Shown here one piece after another: positions 1 through 7,003 of a stretch of DNA of 18,503 nucleotides (positions are counted from its first letter, which is position 1; each line of letters opens with the position of its first letter). The stretch covers positions 1 to 18,503 of the forward strand of contig WLIH01000002.1 in NCBI GenBank assembly GCA_009702305.1. Reading direction: 5' to 3'. This stretch comes from Actinomycetota bacterium. Its GTDB lineage: Bacteria > Actinomycetota > Actinomycetes > Propionibacteriales > Nocardioidaceae. The notes under the pieces are model-generated. The model was not told where the DNA came from, ran no database searches, and saw nothing but the letters and a program-made list of their open reading frames with translations. The position numbers and the translations under genes were made by a program.

Positions 1-179
1 ACGTCTCCGGCGCGGAGACCACCACCGTCGGAGTCGTCTCGTGGGTGCTGCTGGCCGACTCGTGGCACGCCCTGCGCCCTCACACGACGGCCGAGGGGCA
101 TCGCGTCCAGATCCGTCGGGTGAGTCCGGCCGACCTCGCCGCGGAGCTGGCCCCGGTGCTGGCGGAGGTGGCGGCATGA
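1..179 (+). CDS. C-terminal fragment of an unknown protein (possibly ESX-associated)
   Basis: An open frame enters from the left edge (codons begin at position 3) and ends with TGA at 177-179. The 58 visible residues contain a Trp-rich strand (VVSWVLLADSWHALRP) and end in an acidic/alanine helix (SPADLAAELAPVLAEVAA). Its stop overlaps the ATG of the next gene (ATGA at 176-179), so the two are probably translationally coupled. The W..LRP strand followed by an amphipathic final helix is loosely like the C-terminus of EspG-type ESX secretion chaperones, but this is only a resemblance and the fragment is too short to assign. No function is claimed. Confidence 0.6.
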   Translation, partial: VSGAETTTVGVVSWVLLADSWHALRPHTTAEGHRVQIRRVSPADLAAELAPVLAEVAA

Positions 180-1522
180 GCACGCCGGCCTCGGACGTCA
201 CGACCGCCGCGACTACGGCGACCCGCCAGCGCACGTCGGCCTCGGTCGAGGGCGCCGATACCCGCGACAAGTACGAGCAGATGCTGAGGCTGGCCGACCT
301 CTTCGACTCCACCGGGGACGAGATGCGCGCCCGGTCCCGGCTCGGTGCCGAGATCCTGCGCGACGAGGCGGTGAGCGAGTCCGGCCCGCTCTCCCCGACG
401 ACCTGGACGGTCGCCGAGGACGAGATCCAGCAGGCCACCACCGGCAAGCGCGGCCTGCTCAACCGCTCGATCGAGCTCGACGCCGACGCCCTCGTCGTGC
501 GCGCCACGGTGCAGACCTACCGCTGGATCGACGAACTGCAGGCGGCCGCCTACGAGACCCTCGGCAGCATCGCCGGACGCGCGATCGGCTACCTCGCACC
601 CGAGGTCGCCCTGGGTGGCGCCATCGTGTCGGCCGGGCTGATCGAGACCGACGCGCTCGATCGCGACGACGTGGCGGCGTACCTCAACGAGCTCGCCGAG
701 AACAACCCCGAGCTGATGGACCACGTGAGCAGCGGCGGCGGCGGCCTGCTCGACGGGCTGCAGATGCGCTCCCTGCTCACGGCCGGCTTCCTGGCCGGCG
801 AGTCGGGTCGAGCCGCGGCGATCGCCGGGCTGCGCTCGGTGGGCGTCGACGCGTTCGGTGTCGACTTCGGCTCGGCGCTGCGCGACATCGCCGGCGGCCT
901 GGTCGAGCCGCCCACTCCCGCACCGGAGGTCTCCGCCCAGCCGGGCGCCGCACCTCGCGGTCTCGAGGACCTGATGACCACGCTCGCATCGATCAATGCC
1001 GGCGTCGTCGTGCACACGGTCGGGTCCAGTCGCTACATCGCCTACCTCACCGGGCTCGACGGCTCTCCCGCACGCAGGCTGCGCCTCGTCGGCGGCGACC
1101 ACGCGGCCTACGCGACAGCAGTGGTGCAGGCGATCGAGACGGCGGTGTCCGGTGACGAAGGCGCCCGCGTGATGCTGGTCGGCTGGGGGCAGGGTGGCGT
1201 GACGGCTGCCGAGGTGGCTGCCGCACCGCCCACGTCGTCGTTCGCCATCGACCAGGTCGTGACCGCCGGCGCGCCGGCAGCACAGGTGCCTCGCATCCCG
1301 TCGGCCACCCGCGTGCTGTCACTCGAGGACCGGTCCGATCCGGTGGCCCTGCTTGGCTCGCTGATCAACGCCGGCTCCGCCAACCGGGTGACGGTCATCG
1401 TCGACGGCGGAGGCGGCCGGCACGGCTACGTCGGAGGCGCGCGTGTCGCCGATCAGGCCACCCATCCCGAGCTGCGCGCCGAGATCGCCCGCATCCAGGG
1501 ACTCGGCTACCTCGCCGGCTGA
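176..1522 (+). CDS. Hypothetical protein with inactive alpha/beta-hydrolase-like C-terminal domain
   Basis: A 448-residue protein. The ATG at 176 was chosen because it overlaps the upstream stop (ATGA) and the sequence before it in this frame is low-complexity Arg/Gly/Pro. Residues about 25-230 are helical and lack a signal peptide; they include a conserved-looking stretch (QTYRWIDELQAAAYETLGSIAGRA) and a Gly-rich turn. Residues about 255-448 look like an alpha/beta-hydrolase: strand-elbow VMLVGWGQGG (336-341), then VVTAGAP, then LEDRSDPV with Asp388, then a late His416 (GRHGYVGG). The elbow should read G-H-S-x-G, but here the serine position is Gly338, so the classic triad cannot form. Coupling to an upstream gene suggests a shared complex; the ESX/type VII link is inference. 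It converges on the VWA gene with only 6 bases between the stop codons. Confidence 0.85.
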   Translation: MSTPASDVTTAATTATRQRTSASVEGADTRDKYEQMLRLADLFDSTGDEMRARSRLGAEILRDEAVSESGPLSPTTWTVAEDEIQQATTGKRGLLNRSIELDADALVVRATVQTYRWIDELQAAAYETLGSIAGRAIGYLAPEVALGGAIVSAGLIETDALDRDDVAAYLNELAENNPELMDHVSSGGGGLLDGLQMRSLLTAGFLAGESGRAAAIAGLRSVGVDAFGVDFGSALRDIAGGLVEPPTPAPEVSAQPGAAPRGLEDLMTTLASINAGVVVHTVGSSRYIAYLTGLDGSPARRLRLVGGDHAAYATAVVQAIETAVSGDEGARVMLVGWGQGGVTAAEVAAAPPTSSFAIDQVVTAGAPAAQVPRIPSATRVLSLEDRSDPVALLGSLINAGSANRVTVIVDGGGGRHGYVGGARVADQATHPELRAEIARIQGLGYLAG

Positions 1523-1528
1523 GCGACC

Positions 1529-2932
1529 TCAGAGCAGATCGTGCACGAAGTCGCTCAGCTGCGTCAGGTTGCGGCACTCGACCATCGGCACCACGTCGGC
1601 GTACCTGCTGGCAGCTGAGTCACCGGTGTCCCAGTGGCGGGTGTGCTCGGGGTTGAGCCACCACGCGTGCCGGGTCTGGGATGCGAGCTCGCGCAGCGTG
1701 TCGAGCGCGAGGTCGGAGTAGTTCGAGCGGGCATCGCCGAGGATCAGCAGCGACGTCTTCGGGCCGATGGCGTCGGGGTGCAGCTCCGCGAAGCGGGTGA
1801 ACGCGCGGCCGTAGTTGGTGCGGCCCCACAGCGCGGCGTGCGACGTGCTCGCAGCGAGGTCCGCCATCACGTCGACGACGTCGGCCCCCGGCTTGAAGTG
1901 GTGGGTCACCTCGTGGACGTGGTCGATGAACGTGAAGGCGCGGACCTTCTGGAACTGGTCGCGCAATGCGAAGACGAGCAGGAGCGTGAACTGCGCGAAG
2001 TTCGCGACGCTGCCACTCACGTCGCACAGCACCACCAGCTCGTTGCGGTGCGGCCGTTTCGGCTTGTGGTGGGTCACCAGCGGCACCCCGCCGGTCGACA
2101 TCGAGGCCCGCACGGTGCGACGGAAGTCGAGCGGTCCGCGCCGGCGCGCGTGGTGCTCCTGCGTGAGCCGGGTCGCCAGGCGCCGCGCCAGCGGGTAGAT
2201 CTCGCGGCGCATCTCCTCCAGGTCGGACTTGCGCATCTGCAGGAAGTCGAGGCGATCGATCGTCGGTCGGAGCGCGACCTTGGCGACGTGGTCGGGCCCC
2301 TTCTCCTCGGCGATCCGGCGGCGCGCGTCGGCCTCGACGGCCCGGGTGAAGCCCCCGAGCCGCTGAGCGGCCGCCCGGTCGGCCTCCTCCTCGGTGCGGC
2401 CCTCACCCATCAGCCCGCGCACGATCTGCTCGACGAGCTCGGCGGGAGCCACCCGCTGGAGCGCGGTGTACGCCGACCACGACGATAGGCCGGGCCCGCG
2501 GCCCGGCATCGACCCGAAGCGCGCGACCATCTCGGCGGCGAGCTGCTGCAACCGCTCCTGGTCACCGGAGAGCAGGGCCTCGAGCAGCTCGTCGCGGAAG
2601 GCCTGCAGCGCCTCGGCGTTGTCGCGCACGCCGGGGTCGTCGGCGTCGGCCTCCTCGGCGTCGGGGTCGAGAGCTGTGGCTCCCTCGCCGATCATCCGGG
2701 GGAAGTAGAGGTCGAAGAGCGCGTCGAAGGTGCCGCGTTGGCCGTGCTTCTTGACCAGAGCGGCGGCGTACCCCTCCCGCACGATGGAGCGGTCGTCCCA
2801 GGGCAGGGCGCTGAGCACGGCGATCGCGTCGAGATCCTCGGCCAGCGACACCGACAGCCCCGCAGAGCGCAGCGCCTCCAGGAAGGCGATGTGGCGGTCG
2901 AGGAGGCCGGAGCCGGACCGGTGCTCGCTCAT
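1529..2932 (-). CDS. CoxE-like VWA-domain protein
   Basis: A 467-residue protein starting MSEHRSGSGLLDRHIAF. Its ATG (2930-2932) overlaps the TGA of the upstream ATPase gene, so the two are coupled. The N-terminal half is helical and acidic (an Asp/Glu-rich stretch near residues 95-105). The C-terminal part is a von Willebrand factor A domain with the MIDAS motif DVSGSV beginning at Asp304, followed by a second motif (LLILGDARSN) and a C-terminal ENLTQ-like tail (VECRNLTQLSDFV). This layout matches the VWA containing CoxE-like family. In established systems such as CO dehydrogenase maturation, MoxR ATPases and CoxE-like VWA proteins act together in assembling or activating a metalloenzyme. 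No such enzyme is next to this pair, so the client is unknown. Confidence 0.9.
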   Translation of the reverse strand: MSEHRSGSGLLDRHIAFLEALRSAGLSVSLAEDLDAIAVLSALPWDDRSIVREGYAAALVKKHGQRGTFDALFDLYFPRMIGEGATALDPDAEEADADDPGVRDNAEALQAFRDELLEALLSGDQERLQQLAAEMVARFGSMPGRGPGLSSWSAYTALQRVAPAELVEQIVRGLMGEGRTEEEADRAAAQRLGGFTRAVEADARRRIAEEKGPDHVAKVALRPTIDRLDFLQMRKSDLEEMRREIYPLARRLATRLTQEHHARRRGPLDFRRTVRASMSTGGVPLVTHHKPKRPHRNELVVLCDVSGSVANFAQFTLLLVFALRDQFQKVRAFTFIDHVHEVTHHFKPGADVVDVMADLAASTSHAALWGRTNYGRAFTRFAELHPDAIGPKTSLLILGDARSNYSDLALDTLRELASQTRHAWWLNPEHTRHWDTGDSAASRYADVVPMVECRNLTQLSDFVHDLL

Positions 2933-3798
2933 GAGCGGAGCTTCAGCTCCTTGATCGCCCGCTCGTGGTCGGAGACGTGCTTGAGCACGACACCGAGGGT
3001 GTCGCTGACGGCCTGCTTGGTGAGGTCGCGGATCTCGAGGGCGATCAGGGTGCGCGCCCAGTCGACGGACTCGGCGATGGAGGGCGCCTTCTTGAGCTCG
3101 AGCTCGCGCAGCCGCGAAACCATGTCGACCAGCTGGGTGGCGACCACGTCGTCGAGGCCGGGCACCTGGGAGCTCACGATCTCCCGCTCGCGCTCGGCGT
3201 CGGGGTAGTCGAGGTGCAGGTACAGGCAACGGCGCTTGACGGCCTCGGAGAGCTCGCGGCTGGCGTTCGAGGTCAGCACGACGAAGGGACGGCGTACGGC
3301 CGTGATGGTCCCGAGCTCGGGGATCGTGACCTGGAAGTCGGAGAGCACCTCCAGCAGCAGTCCCTCGACCTCCACGTCGGTCTTGTCGACCTCGTCGATG
3401 AGCAGCACCGTCGGCTCCTCGCGCCGGATGGCGGTGAGCAGCGGGCGGGTCAGCAGGAACTCGTCGGTGAAGATGTCGTCGTGGGTCTCGTCCCACGACT
3501 GACCGTCGCCGCTGTCCTGGGTGGCCTGGATGCGCAGCAGCTGCTTCTTGTAGTTCCACTCATAGAGCGCCCGGGCCTCGTCGAGGCCCTCGTAGCACTG
3601 CAGCCGCACCAGGTCGGCTCCCGTGGAGCGAGCGACGGCCTTGGCGAGCTCGGTCTTGCCGACGCCCGCAGGACCCTCGACCAGCAGGGGCTTCTCGAGC
3701 GCGCCGGCGAGGTAGGCCGTCGTGGCGGTCGCGGCGTCGGCGAGGTAGCCGGTCGCGGCGAGGCGGGTGGCGGCGTCGTCGGGTGAGGTGAACCACAT
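2929..3798 (-). CDS. MoxR-family AAA+ ATPase
   Basis: A 289-residue AAA+ ATPase. Walker A is EGPAGVGKTE with Lys48, Walker B is VLLIDEVDK, sensor 1 is FVVLTSNASRE, and the arginine-rich VKRRC element follows. These are the standard MoxR features. An ATG at 3807 would add three residues, but the one at 3798 (MWFTSPDD) is preferred: AAGGA lies 8 bases before it, whereas the 3807 codon has AAGG directly touching it. Its TGA overlaps the start of the VWA protein, giving the typical MoxR-VWA two-gene operon. It probably acts as a hexameric cytoplasmic chaperone-like motor working with the VWA partner. It is divergent from the small secreted-protein gene at 3963, with a 164-base shared promoter region in which I see no clear consensus boxes. 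Confidence 0.93.
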   Translation of the reverse strand: MWFTSPDDAATRLAATGYLADAATATTAYLAGALEKPLLVEGPAGVGKTELAKAVARSTGADLVRLQCYEGLDEARALYEWNYKKQLLRIQATQDSGDGQSWDETHDDIFTDEFLLTRPLLTAIRREEPTVLLIDEVDKTDVEVEGLLLEVLSDFQVTIPELGTITAVRRPFVVLTSNASRELSEAVKRRCLYLHLDYPDAEREREIVSSQVPGLDDVVATQLVDMVSRLRELELKKAPSIAESVDWARTLIALEIRDLTKQAVSDTLGVVLKHVSDHERAIKELKLRS

Positions 3799-3951
3799 GG
3801 CCCTCATCCTTGCCTACGCCGCCTGCGGGTGGCGCCGCCCGGACGACGGTGTGCCCGGCGTCACAGTGTGCTGGACCACCCTGTGCGAGCCGTCACCTCG
3901 GCCGGGGTGCCTCGTTGAGGTGTCGTCCCCGTCCCGCGGCGCCCTTCCCCC

Positions 3952-3957
3952 GAGGAG
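3952..3957 (+). promoter_or_regulatory. Ribosome binding site GAGGAG deciding the start of the small secreted protein
   Basis: GAGGAG is spaced 5 bases from the ATG at 3963. It fixes the start over in-frame upstream candidates and gives the protein a proper signal peptide at its N-terminus. Confidence 0.75.
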
Positions 3958-3962
3958 TCTCG

Positions 3963-4313
3963 ATGCGCAGCAAGCCCCCCGCGCGCGTCCTGCTCGGCCT
4001 GCGCGTCGTCAAGGTCGCCCTCGTGGGCATGCTGATGTCGCTGCTGATCGGGCTGCACGCCCAGGCGACCCCGGCCGACCAGGCGCCGGTCGCGGACCCG
4101 TTCGCCGACACCGTCGACCAGCTGATGAGCGCCAACCGGTGCTCCTTCACCGGCTTCGGCCCGACCGAGATCCCGGCCTCCGCCCTGCTCCGCGTCTCCA
4201 CCGACCAGGTGCGCGTGGTGAGCTTCGAGCGCGGGTGGGCCGCCTACGAAGGCACCAAGCCCGGCACCCTCGTCGCCGTCTGCCTCGGCCCCCGCGTCGC
4301 CGGCGACCACTGA
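3963..4313 (+). CDS. Small secreted hypothetical protein
   Basis: A 116-residue protein starting MRSKPPARVLLG. The start is supported by GAGGAG at 3952-3957, five bases upstream; the same frame is open further upstream but that part is proline/arginine junk. A basic N-terminus and the hydrophobic segment VALVGMLMSLLIGLHAQA form a signal peptide or membrane anchor, with plausible cleavage after AQA. The mature part of about 80 residues has two cysteines (NRCSFTG and VAVCLG) that could form a disulfide outside the membrane, and a D-Q-V-R-V-V-S-F strand. I recognise no family. It ends just before a long inverted repeat and converges on the crotonase gene. Confidence 0.8.
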   Translation: MRSKPPARVLLGLRVVKVALVGMLMSLLIGLHAQATPADQAPVADPFADTVDQLMSANRCSFTGFGPTEIPASALLRVSTDQVRVVSFERGWAAYEGTKPGTLVAVCLGPRVAGDH

Positions 4314-4317
4314 CCCT

Positions 4318-4386
4318 CGGGATAGTCCGTCACGATGTGGTCGTCAGGGTTGGCCCTGGGCAACCACATCGTGACGGACTATCCCG
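4318..4386. repeat. Long perfect inverted repeat between convergent genes (24-bp arms)
   Basis: The left arm 4318-4341 and right arm 4363-4386 are exact reverse complements over 24 bases (the left arm begins CGGGATAGTCCGTCACGATG). The 21-base loop itself holds a 5-bp hairpin, CAGGG (4345-4349) with CCCTG (4354-4358). The element fills the gap between the stop of the secreted protein (4313) and the stop of the crotonase (4397). It is therefore well placed to be a bidirectional terminator, although it lacks a clear T-tract. A small mobile or extragenic palindromic repeat is the alternative. Confidence 0.9.
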
Positions 4387-4396
4387 GTGGGGTGGA

Positions 4397-5161
4397 TCAG
4401 AAGACGCCGTGGCGGCCCTCGCCGGCGGCGAATCGCTGGGCGCCCTCGATCGCGCCGGCGCCGAGGGAGTCCAGGCCGAGCACCCGCTCGAGCTCGATCG
4501 CACCCGCCTCGTCGAGCCCCCACTGCTGCAGGGCCGAGGTGCGATCGTTGCGCAGGCAGGCCTGGGGGAACGCCGCCAGCTGCCGGGCCAGAGCCTCCGC
4601 CTCGGCCCGTGCCGTGCCGGGCGACACGACGCGGTTGACCAGGCCCATCCGCTCGGCCTCGGCCGCGTCGACCGGTCGCCCGGTGAGGATCAGGTCCATC
4701 GCCCGGCTCTGCCCGATCAGCCGCGGCAGCCGGAAGGTGCCGCCGTCGATGAGCGGCACGCCCCAGCGCCGGCAGAAAACCCCGAGGACCGCGTCAGCTG
4801 CCGCGACCCGCAGGTCGCACCAGATCGCGAGCTCAAGGCCGCCGGCGACGGCGTGGCCCTCGATCGCGGCGATCACCGGCTTGGACAGCTCCATCCGCGT
4901 CGGGCCCATCGGCCCGTCGCCGTGCTCGACCATCTGGTTGCCCCGCTCGGTGCCGACCGCCTTCAGGTCGGCGCCCGCGCAGAACGTGCCGCGGTCGCCG
5001 TACAGCACCGCCACGGCCTGCGTCGGATCGGCGTCGAAGGCGCGGAAGGCGTCGGCGAGTGCCGCCGCCGTCGGTCCGTCGACCGCGTTGCGGGCCTCGG
5101 GACGATCGACGATCACCGTGGTGACGGGACCCTCGACCTCGACGCGGACGCCGCTGCTCAC
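4397..5161 (-). CDS. Enoyl-CoA hydratase/crotonase family protein
   Basis: A 254-residue crotonase-fold protein. The GTG start at 5159-5161 overlaps the TGA of the carbonic anhydrase gene (GTGA), so the pair is coupled. The first oxyanion-hole segment is TFCAGADLKAVG (residues about 59-70). The second, IEGHAVAGGLELAIWCDLR, carries Glu110, which matches the first catalytic glutamate (Glu144) of mitochondrial hydratase. The position of the second catalytic glutamate (Glu164) falls in GVFCRRWGVPLIDGGT and appears to be Cys130, so ordinary hydratase activity is doubtful. The segment is typical of a common actinobacterial crotonase subfamily. The substrate cannot be told from the sequence; other crotonase reactions such as isomerase or thioesterase are possible. 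Length is normal for the family. Confidence 0.9.
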   Translation of the reverse strand: MSSGVRVEVEGPVTTVIVDRPEARNAVDGPTAAALADAFRAFDADPTQAVAVLYGDRGTFCAGADLKAVGTERGNQMVEHGDGPMGPTRMELSKPVIAAIEGHAVAGGLELAIWCDLRVAAADAVLGVFCRRWGVPLIDGGTFRLPRLIGQSRAMDLILTGRPVDAAEAERMGLVNRVVSPGTARAEAEALARQLAAFPQACLRNDRTSALQQWGLDEAGAIELERVLGLDSLGAGAIEGAQRFAAGEGRHGVF

Positions 5162-5688
5162 GTGACGATCTCGCGGGTGCCGGCGCCGTGCCGAGTGGCG
5201 AGCTCCTGGTAGTACTCGGCGTTGGTGAGCACCCAGAACTCCGACGACGTGCCCGCGATCGGCTTGGTTGCCTTGGCCGGGATGCCCGCCGCCACCACCT
5301 CGGCGGGGATCTGCGCCCCGGGCGTCACCACGGACCCGGCGGCGACGAGGGTGCGGGAGCCCACGACCGCGTCGTCGAGCAGGGTGCTGGCGTTGCCGAT
5401 CAGCGCCTGCTCGCCCACGTCCTTGCAGTGCACGATGCAGGCGTGGCCGACCGTGGCGTGGGGGCCGACGGTGAGGGTCGCACCGGGTGCGGCATGCAGG
5501 ACGGAGTTGTCCTGGATGTTGGAGCCCTCCTTGATCACGATCGTGCAGATGTCGGCCCGCACGACGGCGCCGTACCAGACGCTGGCGCCCTTCTCGACGG
5601 TCACGTCGCCGATCAGGGTCGCGGTCGGCGCGATGAAGGCTTCGGGGTGGACGGTGGGGCGCTTGCCCTCGAACTCGAACAGCGGCAT
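5158..5688 (-). CDS. Gamma-carbonic anhydrase family protein (left-handed beta-helix)
   Basis: A 176-residue hexapeptide-repeat protein. The chosen start is ATG at 5686-5688 (MPLFEFEGKRP), the usual N-terminus of the family; a GTG at 5703 would add five residues. Hexapeptide repeats are clear (FIAPTATLIGDVTVEKGASVW). The three zinc-binding histidines expected of gamma-class enzymes are present as His65 (SVLH), His82 (VGH) and His87 (CIVH). The sequence also carries RADICTIVIKEGSNIQDN and ends with a C-terminal helix (FWVLTNAEYYQELATRH). Members include active carbonic anhydrases and PaaY-like thioesterases. The direct coupling to a crotonase makes a role near CoA-ester metabolism plausible, but this is inference. 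It is probably a cytoplasmic trimer. Confidence 0.92.
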   Translation of the reverse strand: MPLFEFEGKRPTVHPEAFIAPTATLIGDVTVEKGASVWYGAVVRADICTIVIKEGSNIQDNSVLHAAPGATLTVGPHATVGHACIVHCKDVGEQALIGNASTLLDDAVVGSRTLVAAGSVVTPGAQIPAEVVAAGIPAKATKPIAGTSSEFWVLTNAEYYQELATRHGAGTREIVT

Positions 5689-5804
5689 GCGCACATGCTG
5701 CACCCTGCGAAGCCGACCCGGGTGGAGGACCGCCCGCAGCGGGATCGCACGGCTCCGGCATCGCCTCCCCCGGCCGGGTGACGTTTCGTCGGAGGGACCG
5801 CGGG

Positions 5805-5810
5805 TAGCGT
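5805..5810 (+). promoter_or_regulatory. Possible -10 box TAGCGT for the small membrane peptide
   Basis: TAGCGT fits the actinobacterial TANNNT -10 pattern and is the same hexamer seen 7 bases before two other genes in this window. It would place transcription start near 5817 and give a leader of about 65 bases before the GTG at 5885. No convincing -35 is visible at the right spacing. Confidence 0.35.
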
Positions 5811-5884
5811 CGATCAGATCTCGGGGCCTGCCCCGTCCTCGCGCTCACGGTGACCCGTGGCAGACCTCCCAGCAAAGGAAACTC

Positions 5885-5959
5885 GTGAAGATCCTGCTCA
5901 TCATCCTGGTCGTCCTGGCCATCATCTACGTCGCTCAGATGGTCATGCGACGCAAGTGA
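5885..5959 (+). CDS. 24-residue single-pass membrane peptide
   Basis: A GTG start (5885-5887) opens a 25-codon frame ending with TGA at 5957-5959. The peptide is almost one hydrophobic helix (KILLIILVVLAIIYVAQMVM) ending in a basic RRK tail, as expected for a small inner-membrane protein with a cytoplasmic C-terminus. AAAGGA at 5875-5880 lies 4 bases upstream. The codons are GC-rich at third positions (ATC, CTG, GTC). It stands alone, with a possible promoter at 5805 and a GC-rich hairpin right after the stop. I recognise no family; the function is unknown. It could also be the retained end of a longer frame, but the ribosome binding site argues for this start. Confidence 0.6.
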   Translation: MKILLIILVVLAIIYVAQMVMRRK

Positions 5960-5961
5960 CC

Positions 5962-5982
5962 GCGCCGCCGGTCCGCCGGCGC
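5962..5982 (+). terminator. GC-rich hairpin after the small membrane peptide
   Basis: GCGCCG (5962-5967) and CGGCGC (5977-5982) form a 6-bp stem with a 9-base loop, three bases after the stop codon. There is no T-tract, so it would be a non-canonical terminator at best. In such GC-rich DNA short hairpins arise by chance. Confidence 0.3.
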
Positions 5983-6079
5983 AGCCGAACCGGACACCAG
6001 CTGGGGAACGGGTGTTCGTCTTCGGGACCCAGTCACGAAATCCTGGACGATTGTCGGACCCCGCCCCTATCAAGGAGCC

Positions 6080-6343
6080 ATGTCGAGCCATCCGGGCGAG
6101 CACGCCCAGCACACTCCGGACGAGCGCAGCGCCCCGCAGATCAGCCGTCTCAGCGCCGTCACCCACCTCATCGCCGGCCGCGACGCCTACCTCGTCGGGC
6201 ACAGCGTCCTGCACTGCCCCTGGTCACCGACCGGGCCTGTCGACGAACGCTTCGCCGCCCACTGGTGGCGCAAGGGCTACGCCCTGGCTCGCCTGGACGC
6301 GACCAGCTCCGACGAGATCCTCGACCAGGACGACGAGGAGTGA
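6080..6343 (+). CDS. Rmf/CrpP-like small protein
   Basis: An 87-residue protein. The ATG at 6080 is preceded by AAGGAG (6072-6077) two bases away. After a polar N-terminal 25 residues, the core reads G-R-D-A-Y-L-V-G-H-S-V-L-H-C-P-W (33-48), then a short proline/glycine loop, then RFAAHWWRKGYALARL (57-72). This order (Gly, Gly, CP plus aromatic, Arg, Trp, G plus aromatic) is the pattern of ribosome modulation factor and the related CrpP proteins. Rmf promotes 100S ribosome dimers in proteobacteria. In actinobacteria, Rmf/CrpP-like proteins are often found on mobile or accessory DNA and their role is not settled. The acidic tail (DEILDQDDEE) is unusual. The assignment rests on motif order only. 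Confidence 0.7.
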   Translation: MSSHPGEHAQHTPDERSAPQISRLSAVTHLIAGRDAYLVGHSVLHCPWSPTGPVDERFAAHWWRKGYALARLDATSSDEILDQDDEE

Positions 6344-6434
6344 GCCGTCTCCTGCGGGCCTGCCGGCGTACGAGGACCTGCCTCGACGCAGGCCCTGGCG
6401 CGCAGCACCCGAGCACACCGAATCCGCCTTCGCC

Positions 6435-6917
6435 GTGCCCTACGCATGGCTCACCCAGGAGATGTCCCACCACGTCACCACCGCCGGCGACACCGTCATC
6501 TGGCTCTGGGCTCGCACCACCCGCCGCGACCTCCGCCATCTGTTGCGCCATCCTGACGCCCGAGGCGAGGTCCTCCTCACCGCCACGATCGCCCGCCACC
6601 GGGTACTGCTCTCCGACTTCAGCGACTGGCACCAGGTCCTCAACCGCGCCCCCCACGTGCCCCGCACCCCCGACGAGGACCACGCGACCTGGTGGGCACG
6701 CGCCGAACCCCTCATCGAGGACTACCACGCCCGCATCACCGCCGCCGGCCTCGACGGCACCGGTTACCTCGACCTCCCCGACACCTACCGCGACGAGCTC
6801 GAGCGCGGCTGGAGAGCGATCTTCGACCCCGCCACCTGGGCACCCGGCGAGAGCGTCCAAGCCACCGTCCACGAACTCCGGGTCGCCGACATCACCCGCG
6901 CCATCCGGATCCGATGA
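6435..6917 (+). CDS. DUF3841-like protein, start uncertain
   Basis: The frame encodes a clear globular protein ending at TGA 6915-6917. From the GTG at 6435 it is 160 residues. The core is VIWLWARTTRRDLRHLL, then RHRVLLSDFSDWHQVLN, and near the end LERGWRAIFDPATWAPGESVQATVHELRVADITRAIRI. These features resemble DUF3841 proteins as I remember them. Protein-like sequence in this frame continues upstream (LPAYEDLPRRRPW..) to about 6357, where only CTG codons could serve as a start. GTG 6435 lacks a ribosome site, and ATG 6462 is directly abutted by GGAG. So the true start may be a rare codon, or the gene may be truncated. It follows the Rmf/CrpP-like gene on the same strand. The function is unknown. 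Confidence 0.6.
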   Translation: MPYAWLTQEMSHHVTTAGDTVIWLWARTTRRDLRHLLRHPDARGEVLLTATIARHRVLLSDFSDWHQVLNRAPHVPRTPDEDHATWWARAEPLIEDYHARITAAGLDGTGYLDLPDTYRDELERGWRAIFDPATWAPGESVQATVHELRVADITRAIRIR

Positions 6918-7003
6918 CTCCGACCCGGCCATGCGCAAGGCGCCTGCGCGACCCGTGGCGAATCGACCTGACGATTCATCTGCACCGATCCGGCACGAGC
7001 GGC

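Noticed and set aside
80..1102. Long minus-strand open frame opposite the hydrolase-like gene
   Set aside because: Low-complexity Arg/Gly/Ala/Val composition and no recognisable motif; a shadow of the plus-strand gene, caused by high GC.
1519..1532. CTGAG-CGAC-CTCAG hairpin spanning the convergent stop codons as a terminator
   Set aside because: Only 5-bp arms with a 4-base loop and no T-tract; part of the symmetry comes from the two opposing TGA stops.
1634..2488. Long plus-strand open frame opposite the VWA gene
   Set aside because: Composition rich in Arg/Glu/Val without motifs, while the opposite strand encodes a clear MIDAS domain.
4335..5165. 276-residue plus-strand frame across the crotonase gene
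   Set aside because: Ser/Arg/Pro-rich shadow; the minus-strand frame has crotonase motifs and operon coupling.
6080..6917. A single frameshifted gene joining the Rmf-like and DUF3841-like parts
   Set aside because: The Rmf-like protein is complete with an acidic tail and its own stop, and the two domains are separate families, so two genes are simpler.
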